Assembly (NCBI GenBank): GCA_020091685.1
Contig: CM034600.1
Span: 2,632,024 to 2,696,023 of the forward strand
Length of the DNA: 64,000 nucleotides
Source: Lutjanus erythropterus
Lineage: Eukaryota > Chordata > Actinopteri > Lutjaniformes > Lutjanidae
Reading direction: 5' to 3'
Shown: positions 54,101 to 64,000 of the stretch, one piece after another
Numbering within the stretch: the first letter of the stretch is position 1
Layout of the letters: every line of letters begins with the position of its first letter
Notes under the pieces: generated by a model
What the model was told of the DNA's origin: nothing
The model's database searches: none
The model's input: the letters and a program-made list of their open reading frames with translations, nothing else
Program-made: the position numbers and the translations under genes

Positions 54101-57100
54101 ATATATGAAATATATGTAATCTATGAAACTTTTTGGTTTGCTTTAATTTTTTACATTTCTAAACTTGCTCTGTGCCAGAAAACAGCTTTGTACCAGACAA
54201 GAACTCATAACTTTTAAAACCAATTCAAAAAATAGCTTTTATGAAAATGTTGGTGCTTTAAAAATGTGTCCATCAACTCCATCACATTTTTACAAAAACA
54301 TTCAAATAGGCATAAAAAAAAAGGTCTTTAAAAAGTCAGGAATACTGCTCAAGCACCGGTAAACTTTCTATTTTTTTCACAAATTCATGAAATATTATTT
54401 CTATCAGATGTGCCTCGACCATAACATGTCAACTCTGTAGTTCTTCTAAATCAAAGCTAAATAAGAATTATGGTTTAAAGATGTGTATTTTCATTAAGAT
54501 TAAGAGATTCTGTCAGATTTTCCCTCTGACAGAGGTGACGTCTATGCTGATGGGGGTGACATCAACTCTCAGTTCTCTTTAATCACTGACAAATGTGTTT
54601 GAAATCAGTATTCTTTCTTATTCAGTTAAATAAACACAGTGCCCTACTTGGCCATCCAGTGTATAAAGTCTGGACACGCCTCTATATGTGACATCAACTC
54701 TATCAGTTGGCTGTCAAGAGAAGCTCTTTTGATTTTTTTTGTTTTATTCATGAAATATATATTCATAATGATTTATAAAATTAGTGTTCTTTGTGTTCTA
54801 GTTATTTTATATGTTGTTTGTCACAAAGACAACTGACAGTATCAACAGAAATTGTAAGTGGGCAGATCATAATGGTATTTATTTCTTGAAGAAAAATGCA
54901 TCAAACTTTTTCATTATACAGATGATTAAATACTCTTGTATCTAATCCAACAAAAAAACATTCACTGGAAGAAAAAAAAAGTCCTCATCTGCAAAACATG
55001 CTACTTAATAATCAATTGGGAGGCTGGCAGGGTTTAACAGCCAAGAGTGTGATCTTTAAAAAAACAAAATCCCAGCATAATTAAAGAGCAAAAATCCAAA
55101 AAAAAATTTGGTTTTGTCCCAGTTCTCAAGAATGAGTGATTTCTTATGCAGCTTGTTGTTTTTCTAACACTCTTCTTCTTCTACCATCCAGTAAGATGAG
55201 TGACTTACACTCTCGTCGACGGCGTAGGTGTTAATGAAGTGAGCCAGGAGGTTACAGCACCACAGGAAGAGAACCTCTCCCACCACATACGGCACGATAC
55301 CACTGCAAACACACAGAACACTGCTCAGAACATGTCAGAAGAATTTCACCAATAAACAGTGAAATTATTAGTGTGACTCACACATAGAATCCAGCGACTC
55401 CTTCCTCCTTAAAAATCTTGACAAATGAACTGAAAATCCCACTGAAATGTGACACAAACTCCATTAACATGTGGACAAAGTCTACAGTGTCTAAAAAAAT
55501 CTTACATGTGGCTCTTATCCAAATTTTACAAGTTCTGAAAATTGGTGGTACAGCTTCATACTGTGAGTGATTACATCCTATATGAATAAATTATTTTAGT
55601 AATTTCACAAGATGAAATTTGCCACATACTTCAATGCAACAATCACAACAGTATTAGTGCAGTCATTCAAATCTGATCAAACCAGACCTACAAAGTCCTG
55701 ATGAAGCAAATTAGCTGTTTCTGAACATTAAACTTTTAAAAACTAATATTAATGACCATAGTTGATGCTACAGCCTGACAAAAGACACACTTTAGAGGCC
55801 TGATAAGAGTGAAATATTAATCAGTATTTGTTTTTAAAGGTCCAGTGGCATCAAACTGGCACAAAACACCAGAGGCCTTCTGTACAGCCAGTGTCTGCTT
55901 TGTCCATTCTGAGCTACTGTAGAAACATGGTAATGCAACATGGCGACCTTCTTGTAAATATACAGGGCTCATAAAGAAGGTAAGGTACAGAAAACAAAAC
56001 AAGTCTTACTTTCATGTCATTTTCTGAATATTATATTCCGTTTCTGCCATATTTTACTGTCTGTCTGGACTGAAGAAATGGAGAAAATGATCCCTTCAAT
56101 TTGTTTTTAAGAGTAGTGAAGAAGATAAACGGTTTCTGATTGCCTTCAAACATTTATTGGCACTTTTGAACAGTAAATTCATCTTACTTTTCATCCAGCA
56201 TATGCCAATATATCTGTGATAAGCTAATACTGGCCAATAACACTGATCACTCATTTACCCAGTCAGACTGTTGTTGTTGTCTATATGACCACGAATACAT
56301 GTTTAAAGTTATAATTCTTAAGATTTGAATTTTTATACCATTTGAAGTTGGCACTGTTTCTGAAACAGTCATCCGACATATTAAAGTCTGTGTAAAGCAA
56401 CAATAAATGTGTTCTGAGTTTGTCACACAACAGAAACGTGTTATTAACCACCCAGCAAAATTCGATCGCTACATGTGTAAAATTAGGTCTCAAAATCACA
56501 AAAAAAGAGCAGTTCCCTCTGCTCTGACACACTGGAGGCGTGTCCGCTCCACTGTCACAGTGTCAAACACAACTACAACCTGAAAATAACCTGAAACATG
56601 GACGCTCTGTCGAGCAACTTTACTGGACATGTCCAGAACATGTTTGAGGAGGATGTTTTTTTTTTCTTCTGTGTCGGGTTGTTGGAACTGAAGTGAGCTG
56701 AAGTGAACTGCTGGACTGATCTGGACTCGACCGAAGGTACGTTTGTAACTGATGGTTAGGGAGGGCGAGGGGAGGAGGGGGCAGTGTTTTTCGTGTGTCG
56801 GTTCGTGGGGCTTGTATAGCGTTGTGGGACCATGGCTCAGCTACCCCCCTTTTTAATGATCTTGGCATATCTGCATCATTACATAAAGTCTTACCTGTAT
56901 CTGGCTTCTCTGCCAACAAACTGGGCCATACACCGCAACGACATGACTGCCACAGAAAAACATGACAGGTGAACAGTGAAACAAGCAGTGGACCTCATGG
57001 ACATAGGACAGTGTATGACGCTTGTAATACCAGTTTTAAGGGTAACACAAGACAACAACATGACACATACTGTAGGCAACACAAATGGATGGATGGTCTA

Positions 57101-60100
57101 ATTATTAACAATGATTAAAAAAAGTAAAACATTTCATTTATCCAATGTTAATATTTCCTGCTTTTCTAGGTTTTATGGCATTGTTAACTGAATATACAGT
57201 ATCTGGCTTTTAGTTGGTTGGACAAAACAAAACATTTGTAGGTGTCACCTTTAAGAATTTTCTGAAAGGCATTTTTCCACAATATTTTAGCATTTTTGTT
57301 TGTAGATGAAATGGCAGCTTCCTGAATCTACCAGCGTGATTAAAGACACCGACAGTTTTAATGAGGACATACCATGAAAAGGATGAGTGGCTACTCTGGA
57401 CAGACACTGGATGATCATCTCATGTGAGGTCTGGAGAGAGGAAACGATATGAAGAGACAACCTGGTAGGAATTTGAAACAATTTGTCCCAAAGTAAAGCA
57501 GTAAGGTATCTATATTTTTTTACAATAGAAAGCTGGTGGAGGGGGGCAATATTCTGAAAAAAAGAACTTCTAAGATTTAAATTTACAAGAAAAAACTGCT
57601 AAAATAGCGAGAAAAAAAATTAAAATATTCTTTGAGATTATAAATTTTCAAGAAAAAAACTCACCAATTTAGAAGGTAAAATTTCATGTTTTTTTGTGTC
57701 AAGGAATTCACCACTTTCATCTCAGAGAACATCCAAGTTTTCTCTCATAAAACTCTTGAAATATATTTTTAAACTAACAATGGCTCTAAATGTGTCTTCA
57801 CTAGGGCACAGTATTTTTTTTTATATATTTCTGATACCAAAGATGATAGATAGCTCTGTTTCAGTACGGATACCAAAACATACTTTTTTGAACTGTACAG
57901 AAAGTGAGGTGAACTGTACAGAAAATTTTCCCTAAATAATTCTTATATCAGCAAAATACTTTAATCTGAAAAGCGCCTGGTCAAAGAATGAGTAAAGAAG
58001 AATACAAATCTAGCCACTGAGTACTTGACAGTCATGTGGCACGTTTAAGAACTATCGAGAACTACAGATCCCATATAATTTCATAGTCATACATTTTAAT
58101 ACCAATGTGTCCAACAAAAAGTAGGAATTAAGCACAACAAGACATTTTAATGATATACTCTCACCTCTTGGACCACTTTCCTGAGTGACGTCTGCTGGTC
58201 ATCTTTCTTGGATAGAAGCTCCACCTGCTGAGTACAGACCTAAAATGACTTTGACAAGCCTAATTTATAAGCTGTACCATTTACTATTATTGAATATAAA
58301 GTATTATTCTTGCAGCTGCAAGTAGATTTGTCATGATAAATTGACCTGCCACTTCAGTACACCTTAAGACTGGGACCACGACAAAGCACATGTACATTTA
58401 TTATGTAGGAATTCACATTATAGACACCACCACTGTCTGTCCATGTAACAATCTGAACAGTATGGCACATTAACCATACAGTGTCTAGCCATACACTAGG
58501 TTGTGAGGAGTAATGCCTTCCTGAGCAGAGAATGATGTCACAGTCCCTCTCAGCCTTCCCTGCATCTGTTTTTGACACGGCAGACTGGTGAGTTACTTTC
58601 TCATATTACTCCTTAACGGTTACTAAAATATGTTTCTGAAAACATTTTAGGTGAGAAAAAAGCATTGCAGTAACTGAATCTTAATCCATCTCTGACCAAC
58701 ACAGCTTAGTTTGATCTGTGTTTCAGGAGTTTGCATTGAAAACGGTCATGTCTAGAAGGGAGCCCAAGATTTCTTAAACTCTGGTGAGATTTGTATGTGC
58801 TGTTTGTTAATTGTGCACATTGTACAAACAGATTAGGCTTAGGCGGTATAAAGGTATTATGGTATACTAGGGTATTAAGAAATAACAACGGCATTATTTT
58901 CAATACTGTCATAAATACAGATGCTCCTCCTACTATTACACTGAGATTCTGTATTGTAGTGTGCAGTGTACACCACCAGGGGTCAGTCTCTGCACAGCAG
59001 CACAGCTGAGCGGACAAACATAGCTTTCACAAGAAGAAGAAACATGACGTTTTGGGAATAAAGTTACAGGACTAACTAAAAAGAAAAACGCATCTACCCC
59101 TGTTGTGGATTATTTTGGACTCAGTCCTGATGATAAAGCTAAGCTAACAGACTACTCACTGGTCAGAGTAGGGTCTCGTTGCGAGTGTGTAACTTAAGCG
59201 AGCATGACAGAGAGTGAGGGGCAGACTAATTACTGGTGACAGAGTTACGGTGAATGAGCGCAGAGTGAACAGAAAGGCGAGCAGTGAAGCGCTAATTCTG
59301 GCAGAATATGTACAGAAACAGCACTGTAAATTTACAGCTTAGGTTTGAGTTTGTCAGTGAATAAAGGCTGCAGCTTCTTAAAACTGGAGTGGAGCTCCTG
59401 CGTGTGTGCGCGTTGTTTCCCAGCTGTGGGAATAGCGCCACTGTGACGGTCAGTTCTGCCTACGTTGTGGGAGTATAAAGTACAGTGGAGTACAGTGTAG
59501 TTGATACACCCTGGTAAAATATCAGGAAAATATAAAGGTATGAAAAAATGTATACCGACCAAGCCTAAAGCTGATTATGTTTGATAAGTGACAACACTTT
59601 GTTTAAGATCTTGGCAGCTTTAGTGATAGAAAACAGTTGGTCAGGGATCAGGTTTTTCCTCCAGTGGAATGTGTTGTTGAGCAGTGGCATCACCCTTCAT
59701 ATTAGCAAATATTTGTAGTTATAAAGTCTCAGTCCTTGCTTACCTTTTTAACTTTGCTCCTGACCACAGTGGAGATGGCATTAGACACAATACGAGGTGA
59801 GAGGCCACGGAAGAGTCCTCTCTTTCCATCCACTTTCACAATGTACTGTGCTACAAAAGAAAGAAAAACATTTATTGTTAGCTGCTGTTAACTTAACTCA
59901 GTGTTTGCAGTAAAACAATAAAACTGATAATAATAATAATCACAGCTCACTCACCATAGGAGAAGAAGCCAGGCAGGTATAAGACTCTTCTTCCAAACAT
60001 AGTTGTGCCCACAGTTGGTGGAAGAGGTTCATGACCCACCTGTAAACAACAGTGACTGAGATTAAACACAGCCTCTCTGCTTCATGGAAATGATGACAAC

Positions 60101-62185
60101 ACTATAAACCAGGGCACGTCATTGTATCACCTGATAAAGCCTTTAAAATGAAATATAAACATTGTCCCAAAATGAATTTCTGATAAGTCCCTTAACTTAT
60201 GTGCACGTGATGTGAGTATGTTTGCAGTGTGGAGGGTTTTTTTTTTAAGTGTCCGAAACTGGTCACAAAGTTGCTATTTGCAGAGACTGCTCAGCACCGG
60301 TCACACAAGGAGGACAAAAATCACATTAACGCCAATATTATCATTACAAGAAATTTATGAAAAACAAAGAGGAAAAAAAACAGTCAGCAGAAGTGAATGT
60401 GAACATGCCAGTGGGCCATCATGATAAGAGTATGGCCGTGTAAACTCCAGTACAAGACAGACCTGATGTTCTCTGCAATTACATGGGAAAAACTATGTGC
60501 ATATATCCACACTGCCAATTGTGTTTCCAACAATAAATAATTTTGTCAATTATTAAATTAATCTGCAACTATTTTAATAATCAATTAATCATTTTGAATC
60601 TTTTTTTTAATCAAAAAAATGTCCAAATTCTCTGATGTTGAGTTGTTGTTTTGTTTTGTCCACAATAAAACAAGACATTTGAGGACGTCACCTTTGGGAA
60701 ACATCATGTTACAACTTACTGATTAACTGGGAAAATAATTGACAGATTAATGGTTTAGGAACATAATCATTAGTCACAGCCCTAAACTATTGTAATGACC
60801 AACAATACCATGGCACCTGGACTATGTCCACAATAAGCCAATTAAATTTAAAAATGCAACCTTTGTCCATGCTAATGTAATGTTTTAGACCCAAAAATAC
60901 CAGGGCCTGTGTGTCAGTAAAATAAAGCTAAATAAACTCATTAAAAACCCTCTTGGGTCAGCAGGATCATCACAAAAGTGAAAACAGAGATGTTTTTTCT
61001 GACACCATGAAAAGTTCTCATGATAGTGACACTACAAACACATGATGATCTTTAAGGCTGCAACTAATGATTATTTTGATTATCGTTTAATCTGTTGATT
61101 ATTTTCTCAATCAATTAGCTGTTTGGTCTATACTATGAACTGATAATGGTGAAAAAAAAATCAGTTTGCCAAGGTCCAAGGTGACAGCTTGAAATGTTTT
61201 GTTTTGTCCACAGCCCAAAGATACTGTATTTACTGCCATAAAGGATATATTCACATTTAAGAAGCTGAAATCAGAGAATTTGAACATTTTTCAAAATAAT
61301 TGGCAATTAATTTAACAGTGTATTAATAATCAATTAGCTAGTGCAGCTTTAATGATCTTACAGAATATGAGGCTTTGCTGTAGATTAAACTGGCCAACAG
61401 CAGCCTATAGTAGATCAAATGTACTCAACATCTACAGCAGTTAAGTACAACATACACATGAATACAGCAGTAATATTAATACAACATCAGATATAATAGC
61501 AAAACTGACAGGGTCCATTTTCACTGCACAATGAGTACTTTTACTGTCATACTTACGCTGATAATACTTAATATACTTATTAATTTATTGTGAAGTATTT
61601 TCACAGTGGTATTAATACGTTTATTTAAGTAAAGGAATAATTCTTGAAGGAATACTTTTCCCAGCACCCTGTGGACACATGTGACTCAAAAACTGTGAAA
61701 ATGTTTGATATATTATCAATTACGTGGCCTCATCTGAAGAAAAACTACAAAGAGAAAATGATTGATAAATGTTAAATGATAAATGAAGTAACAATATTTT
61801 TGAACCCCAGCAGCATCTTCAGTTCCTGGTAGAACAGCCTGCAGTAGGAGTAATCTAATATGGATGTAACGACCAGGAAGTCACCCGTTACCGGGGTCGT
61901 TAAGCTGAGAGAGATGCTACACGGGAACACGAGTATTTGAGGGACTTCAAAAACAACACAACAGCAGCAGCGGCGATGTTTTGACACCATCATTGTGGTT
62001 GTGGTTGTTAGCTAACTAGCTACATTAGCTACCTGTATTAGCAGCTTGACATAGAGCAGCGGGTGTGCGACGGCTGTTACTCCCGCTCCCAGCAGCAGCA
62101 CCGCGGTGTCCACATCCACGGGGGCCGGTGTAGCATCCTGCTCCACACTGACCACCTGCCCGGACAGGTTCTCTGCTGAATCCAT
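51101..62185 (-). CDS. mtch1: Mitochondrial carrier homolog 1
   Basis: Divergent SLC25-type protein of the outer mitochondrial membrane. The MTCH1/MTCH2 family inserts tail-anchored proteins, and MTCH1 was also described as presenilin-associated and pro-apoptotic. Exons from the start: 62185-62033, 60039-59955, 59850-59744, 58239-58165, 57430-57373, 56946-56895, 55441-55382, 55302-55209, 53653-53606, 53520-53453, 51921-51846, 51175-51101, giving 316 aa with every phase matching. Three carrier-like repeats show degenerate signatures: '[20 protein letters not shown]' (41-60), '[19 protein letters not shown]', and '[16 protein letters not shown]'. '[17 protein letters not shown]' and '[19 protein letters not shown]' favour MTCH1 over MTCH2. 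An in-frame stop nine bases upstream of the ATG fixes the start, so the long Ala/Arg-rich N-terminus of human MTCH1 (389 aa) is absent. The 17-residue insert after 'AVDES' in one human isoform is also absent. Confidence 0.96.
52263..52846. mobile_element. MITE with TTAA-flanked inverted ends, copy 2
   Basis: The left end TTAA-AGTGATAGTTCACCC is mirrored by the right end GGGTGAACTATCACT-TTAA, extending through 'aaaaatgaaa'/'tttcattttt'. It shares 'cttggattacacca' and 'ctccaggagtgtttt' with the copy at 44893. It is inserted in MTCH1 intron 10. Confidence 0.8.
54150..54900 (-). repeat. Dispersed repeat family X, copy 3 (reverse)
   Basis: Its reverse complement contains 'ttgaatgtttttgtaaaaatgtgatggagttgatggaca' and 'tctggcacagagcaagttt', matching 18555-18930 but without the SINE. 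The part near 54400-54440 matches 18430-18470 ('gttgacatgttatggt'). It is in MTCH1 intron 8. Confidence 0.75.
56380..56840 (-). repeat. Dispersed element P, copy 2 (inverted partner of 40670-41095)
   Basis: The reverse complement aligns with 40670-41095 from 'cccacaacgctatacaagcc' to 'ttgctttacacagactttaa', with a nearly identical 50-bp core. Copy 1 has an extra ~30 bp before the p53-like pair; copy 2 has an extra ~60 bp further on. It lies in MTCH1 intron 6, in the MTCH1 sense orientation. Confidence 0.8.
56625..56645 (-). promoter_or_regulatory. p53-response-element-like pair of half-sites
   Basis: On the plus strand GGACATGTCC, one base, then GAACATGTTT. Both decamers fit RRRCATGYYY without mismatch. 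It is the counterpart of the site at 40878 and shows that the motif belonged to the element before it spread. Confidence 0.6.
58834..59567. mobile_element. Non-autonomous DNA transposon with TAGGCTT ends
   Basis: The left end 'taggcttaggcggtataaagg' and the reverse complement of the right end, 'taggcttggtcggtatacat', agree over most of 16 bp. The 734-bp interior is non-coding. The flanking sequences AAACAGAT and AAGCTGAT are similar but not identical, so an old 8-bp duplication is possible. It is in MTCH1 intron 3. Confidence 0.65.
60530..60780 (-). repeat. 'attaatcgatta' family repeat copy, reverse orientation
   Basis: 'caattattaaattaatctgcaactattttaataatcaattaatca' leads into 'gttttgtccacaataaaacaagacatttgaggacgtcacc' and ends 'aatcattagtcacagccct'. 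It lies in MTCH1 intron 1. Confidence 0.7.
61045..61350 (+). repeat. 'attaatcgatta' family repeat copy
   Basis: It starts 'ttaaggctgcaactaatgattattttgattatcg', contains 'ccacagcccaaagatactg' and 'cacatttaagaagctgaaatcagagaatttgaac', and ends 'ataatcaattagctagtgcagcttta'. This unbroken copy shows where the one at 13370 was interrupted. Confidence 0.75.
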
Positions 62186-62310
62186 CTTTAATTACCGAGA
62201 GGGAAGCAGACGGTTCATCACCGGTCAGCGTCAAGCCGCGAGATTACACAAACTACTTCCGCTTTGAACTGTCAAAATAAGACTATCTGCTTTGGAGGCG
62301 ATTACGGGGC
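62186..62310 (-). promoter_or_regulatory. mtch1: MTCH1 5' UTR and promoter-proximal region
   Basis: Directly upstream of the ATG (minus strand) is CpG-bearing sequence with an ETS-type GCGGAAGT at 62262-62255, about 70 bp from the ATG. This is a common arrangement in TATA-less housekeeping and mitochondrial gene promoters. No TATA box was seen and the start site is not determined. Confidence 0.45.
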
Positions 62311-62660
62311 CTGTTTTCTGTTTAAAATACAGTTGTAATACACATAACATATGATTATGAGACTGGGCGAGAGCTCACGGCGTTTTATTTAGATTTCACA
62401 ACTTATTCTGGCTAAAAATAGCATACATCTGTCACGTGACAGTGGAACCACAACACATGGGCGGGGTCTAATCTTAGCTCATGCCATCACATGAACGCGT
62501 GTGTCTTTTTATCCCACGTAGTCAGACTGCTGTCTCGTCGAGGTGGCCAGATGTTACATACCGTTATCTGGGAAATTCTGGACAGTAATTCAGTGTGTCA
62601 CGGAGTAGATGGATTACATCAGAGATGCATTCAGAAAACAGAAAATAAATATATATAAAG

Positions 62661-63782
62661 TAGGGCTGTCAGTTTAACGCGTTAATTAGATTAATTAATT
62701 ACGCTGCAAATTAACGCGCTATAAAAACTAACGCAATTAATCATGGGTGGCAAGTCAATGCGCAAGCATATTAAATTTGGCCCATTGAGTTCGGCACGCG
62801 TGTGATCCGCGGACCACATGTGAGCATCATAGTTTTACTGTCACTGTTACTTTTGTATAAGTTATAATACCAGAAATCTCAATGCAGAGTTGCAGTGAAA
62901 AGAGGACAAATGCGGCTGTATGCAGCGCATCTCTGTGAAGAGCGACTGATTTAAAAGTCGTCACATCGCCTTGAGTGAAATCCAGACTGTAACTTTTTTC
63001 ACTGATGTAACTCTGCTATCACAAAGAAACAGATCATAAAACTGTGATGTTCATTGAAACTTTGGTGATATCAGCTGTCTTAACTTCTACACAGCTCCTC
63101 TCTGCTCACCGCTTCAGCTCTGTCACCCCGTCTGTCACACACTGTGTCTGCTGATTGATCGTGACTTCTAACCAATCAGATGTGCTGCTGTAGGCGGGAC
63201 ATTGAGTCAGACTACAGAGCGTAGTTGTATATTATACTGTACAGTGTATAATGATCTAATATATGTATAGTATATACATAGTACAGCACTGTATACGTTT
63301 GAAGTTTTTAATATATTACCATTATCATTACTATTATCATTATTATTACATCACATAACTATGGTGATAATTACAGACAGACAAAGATCAAAGACAAGTG
63401 CATTTTTAAAATAATTTAACTCTAATCCCACCACTTTTTTCTTTTTTGCTGATCCAAAAAATGATCCGATCCGTGACTCAAACCCGTGATACGATTTTTG
63501 ATCCGTTGCAGCCCTAAGAGCGAGGCAAGCTTACTTGGACCTTTGAACGGCAAGTTTATTTATAAAAAGAACAAAGACGGGACTATTAACAAGAACGCAG
63601 TGATTTGTACCTTGTGTATTCAATTGATTAGTCATGCACTACAATTTTGTAATGTCCTAGAATTCAAATTCTTTATTTGGGGACCTTTAGCAGATATGAG
63701 ATTAAAATGCGATTAATTAGATTAATTAATTACAAATCCTGTAATTAATTAGATTAATTTTTTTAATCGCCTGACAGCACTA
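62661..63782. mobile_element. hAT-family transposon remnant with exact 8-bp target duplication
   Basis: ATATAAAG stands immediately outside both ends (62653-62660 and 63783-63790). The termini TAGGGCTGTCAG and, reversed, TAGTGCTGTCAG match at 11 of 12 positions. Both subterminal regions are full of 'gattaattagattaattaatta'. An internal frame at 63486-63716 (+) has 'KDGTINKNAVICTLC', like the start of a BED zinc finger in hAT transposases, but the histidine half is lost. At 1.12 kb it is an internally deleted, inactive copy. Confidence 0.85.
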
Positions 63783-63979
63783 ATATAAAGCCACATAAAT
63801 GTTGTCACCAGGGCCACTTTGAAATGTAGTCAGTCACTCAATACAAATTAATTTTTGTAATTAGTAACGTAATCTACTGGATTACAAAGAAATGTAAGCT
63901 AATCTGATTGCATTTGGATTACTTCAAAAGCAAAAATCAAAAATATCGCACCTTCCTCTAAAAATAGTGTCAAAATGCT

Positions 63980-64000
63980 AAAAAAAAAAAAAAAAAAAAA
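63980..64000 (+). repeat. Poly(A) run at the window edge
   Basis: 21 A residues reach the end of the window. Its true length and origin cannot be judged. Confidence 0.8.

Overview
The window is nuclear DNA from a ray-finned (teleost) fish. The evidence is three intron-containing vertebrate genes with GT-AG junctions, short introns mixed with repeat-filled ones, a tRNA-derived SINE of the kind common in fish, LINE ORF2 remnants, hAT and TTAA-flanked MITEs, and many (TG)n, (ATT)n and (GAT)n microsatellites. No bacterial or viral gene organisation is present.

Layout. 1-4007: repeat-bearing non-coding DNA; the first exon of the next gene was not found here. 4008-19191 (+): a DENN-domain gene matching DENND2D, 13 exons followed with consistent phases, a poly(A) signal at 19436. 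19192-24250: intergenic, with a GC-rich block at 20.1-20.6 kb and a LINE tail at 23.1 kb. 24250-35391 (+): STK38 (NDR1 kinase), a probable non-coding first exon and 13 coding exons giving 467 aa. 35392-51100: 15.7 kb of intergenic repeats with two unassigned exon-like segments (47176-47309 + and 48905-49028 -). 51101-62185 (-): MTCH1 (mitochondrial carrier homolog 1), 12 coding exons giving 316 aa, convergent with STK38. 62186-64000: MTCH1 upstream region and a hAT remnant with an exact 8-bp target duplication.

The three genes do not form a pathway. DENND2D is a Rab guanine-nucleotide exchange factor, STK38 a MOB-regulated AGC kinase, and MTCH1 an outer mitochondrial membrane protein. STK38 and MTCH1 are both on human 6p21 (background knowledge), so that pairing looks like old synteny; DENND2D is on human 1p13, so its position here reflects a different arrangement.

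Points most worth a second look: an inverted pair of ~430-bp repeats 16 kb apart, each carrying a p53-response-element-like pair of half-sites; a GC-AG intron in STK38; a ~570-bp almost pure pyrimidine tract filling the last STK38 intron; a NAGNAG acceptor in DENND2D; a (CAT)n run directly after the MTCH1 stop; and several nested transposon insertions with readable target duplications. All exon coordinates come from reading splice sites and codon phase by eye.
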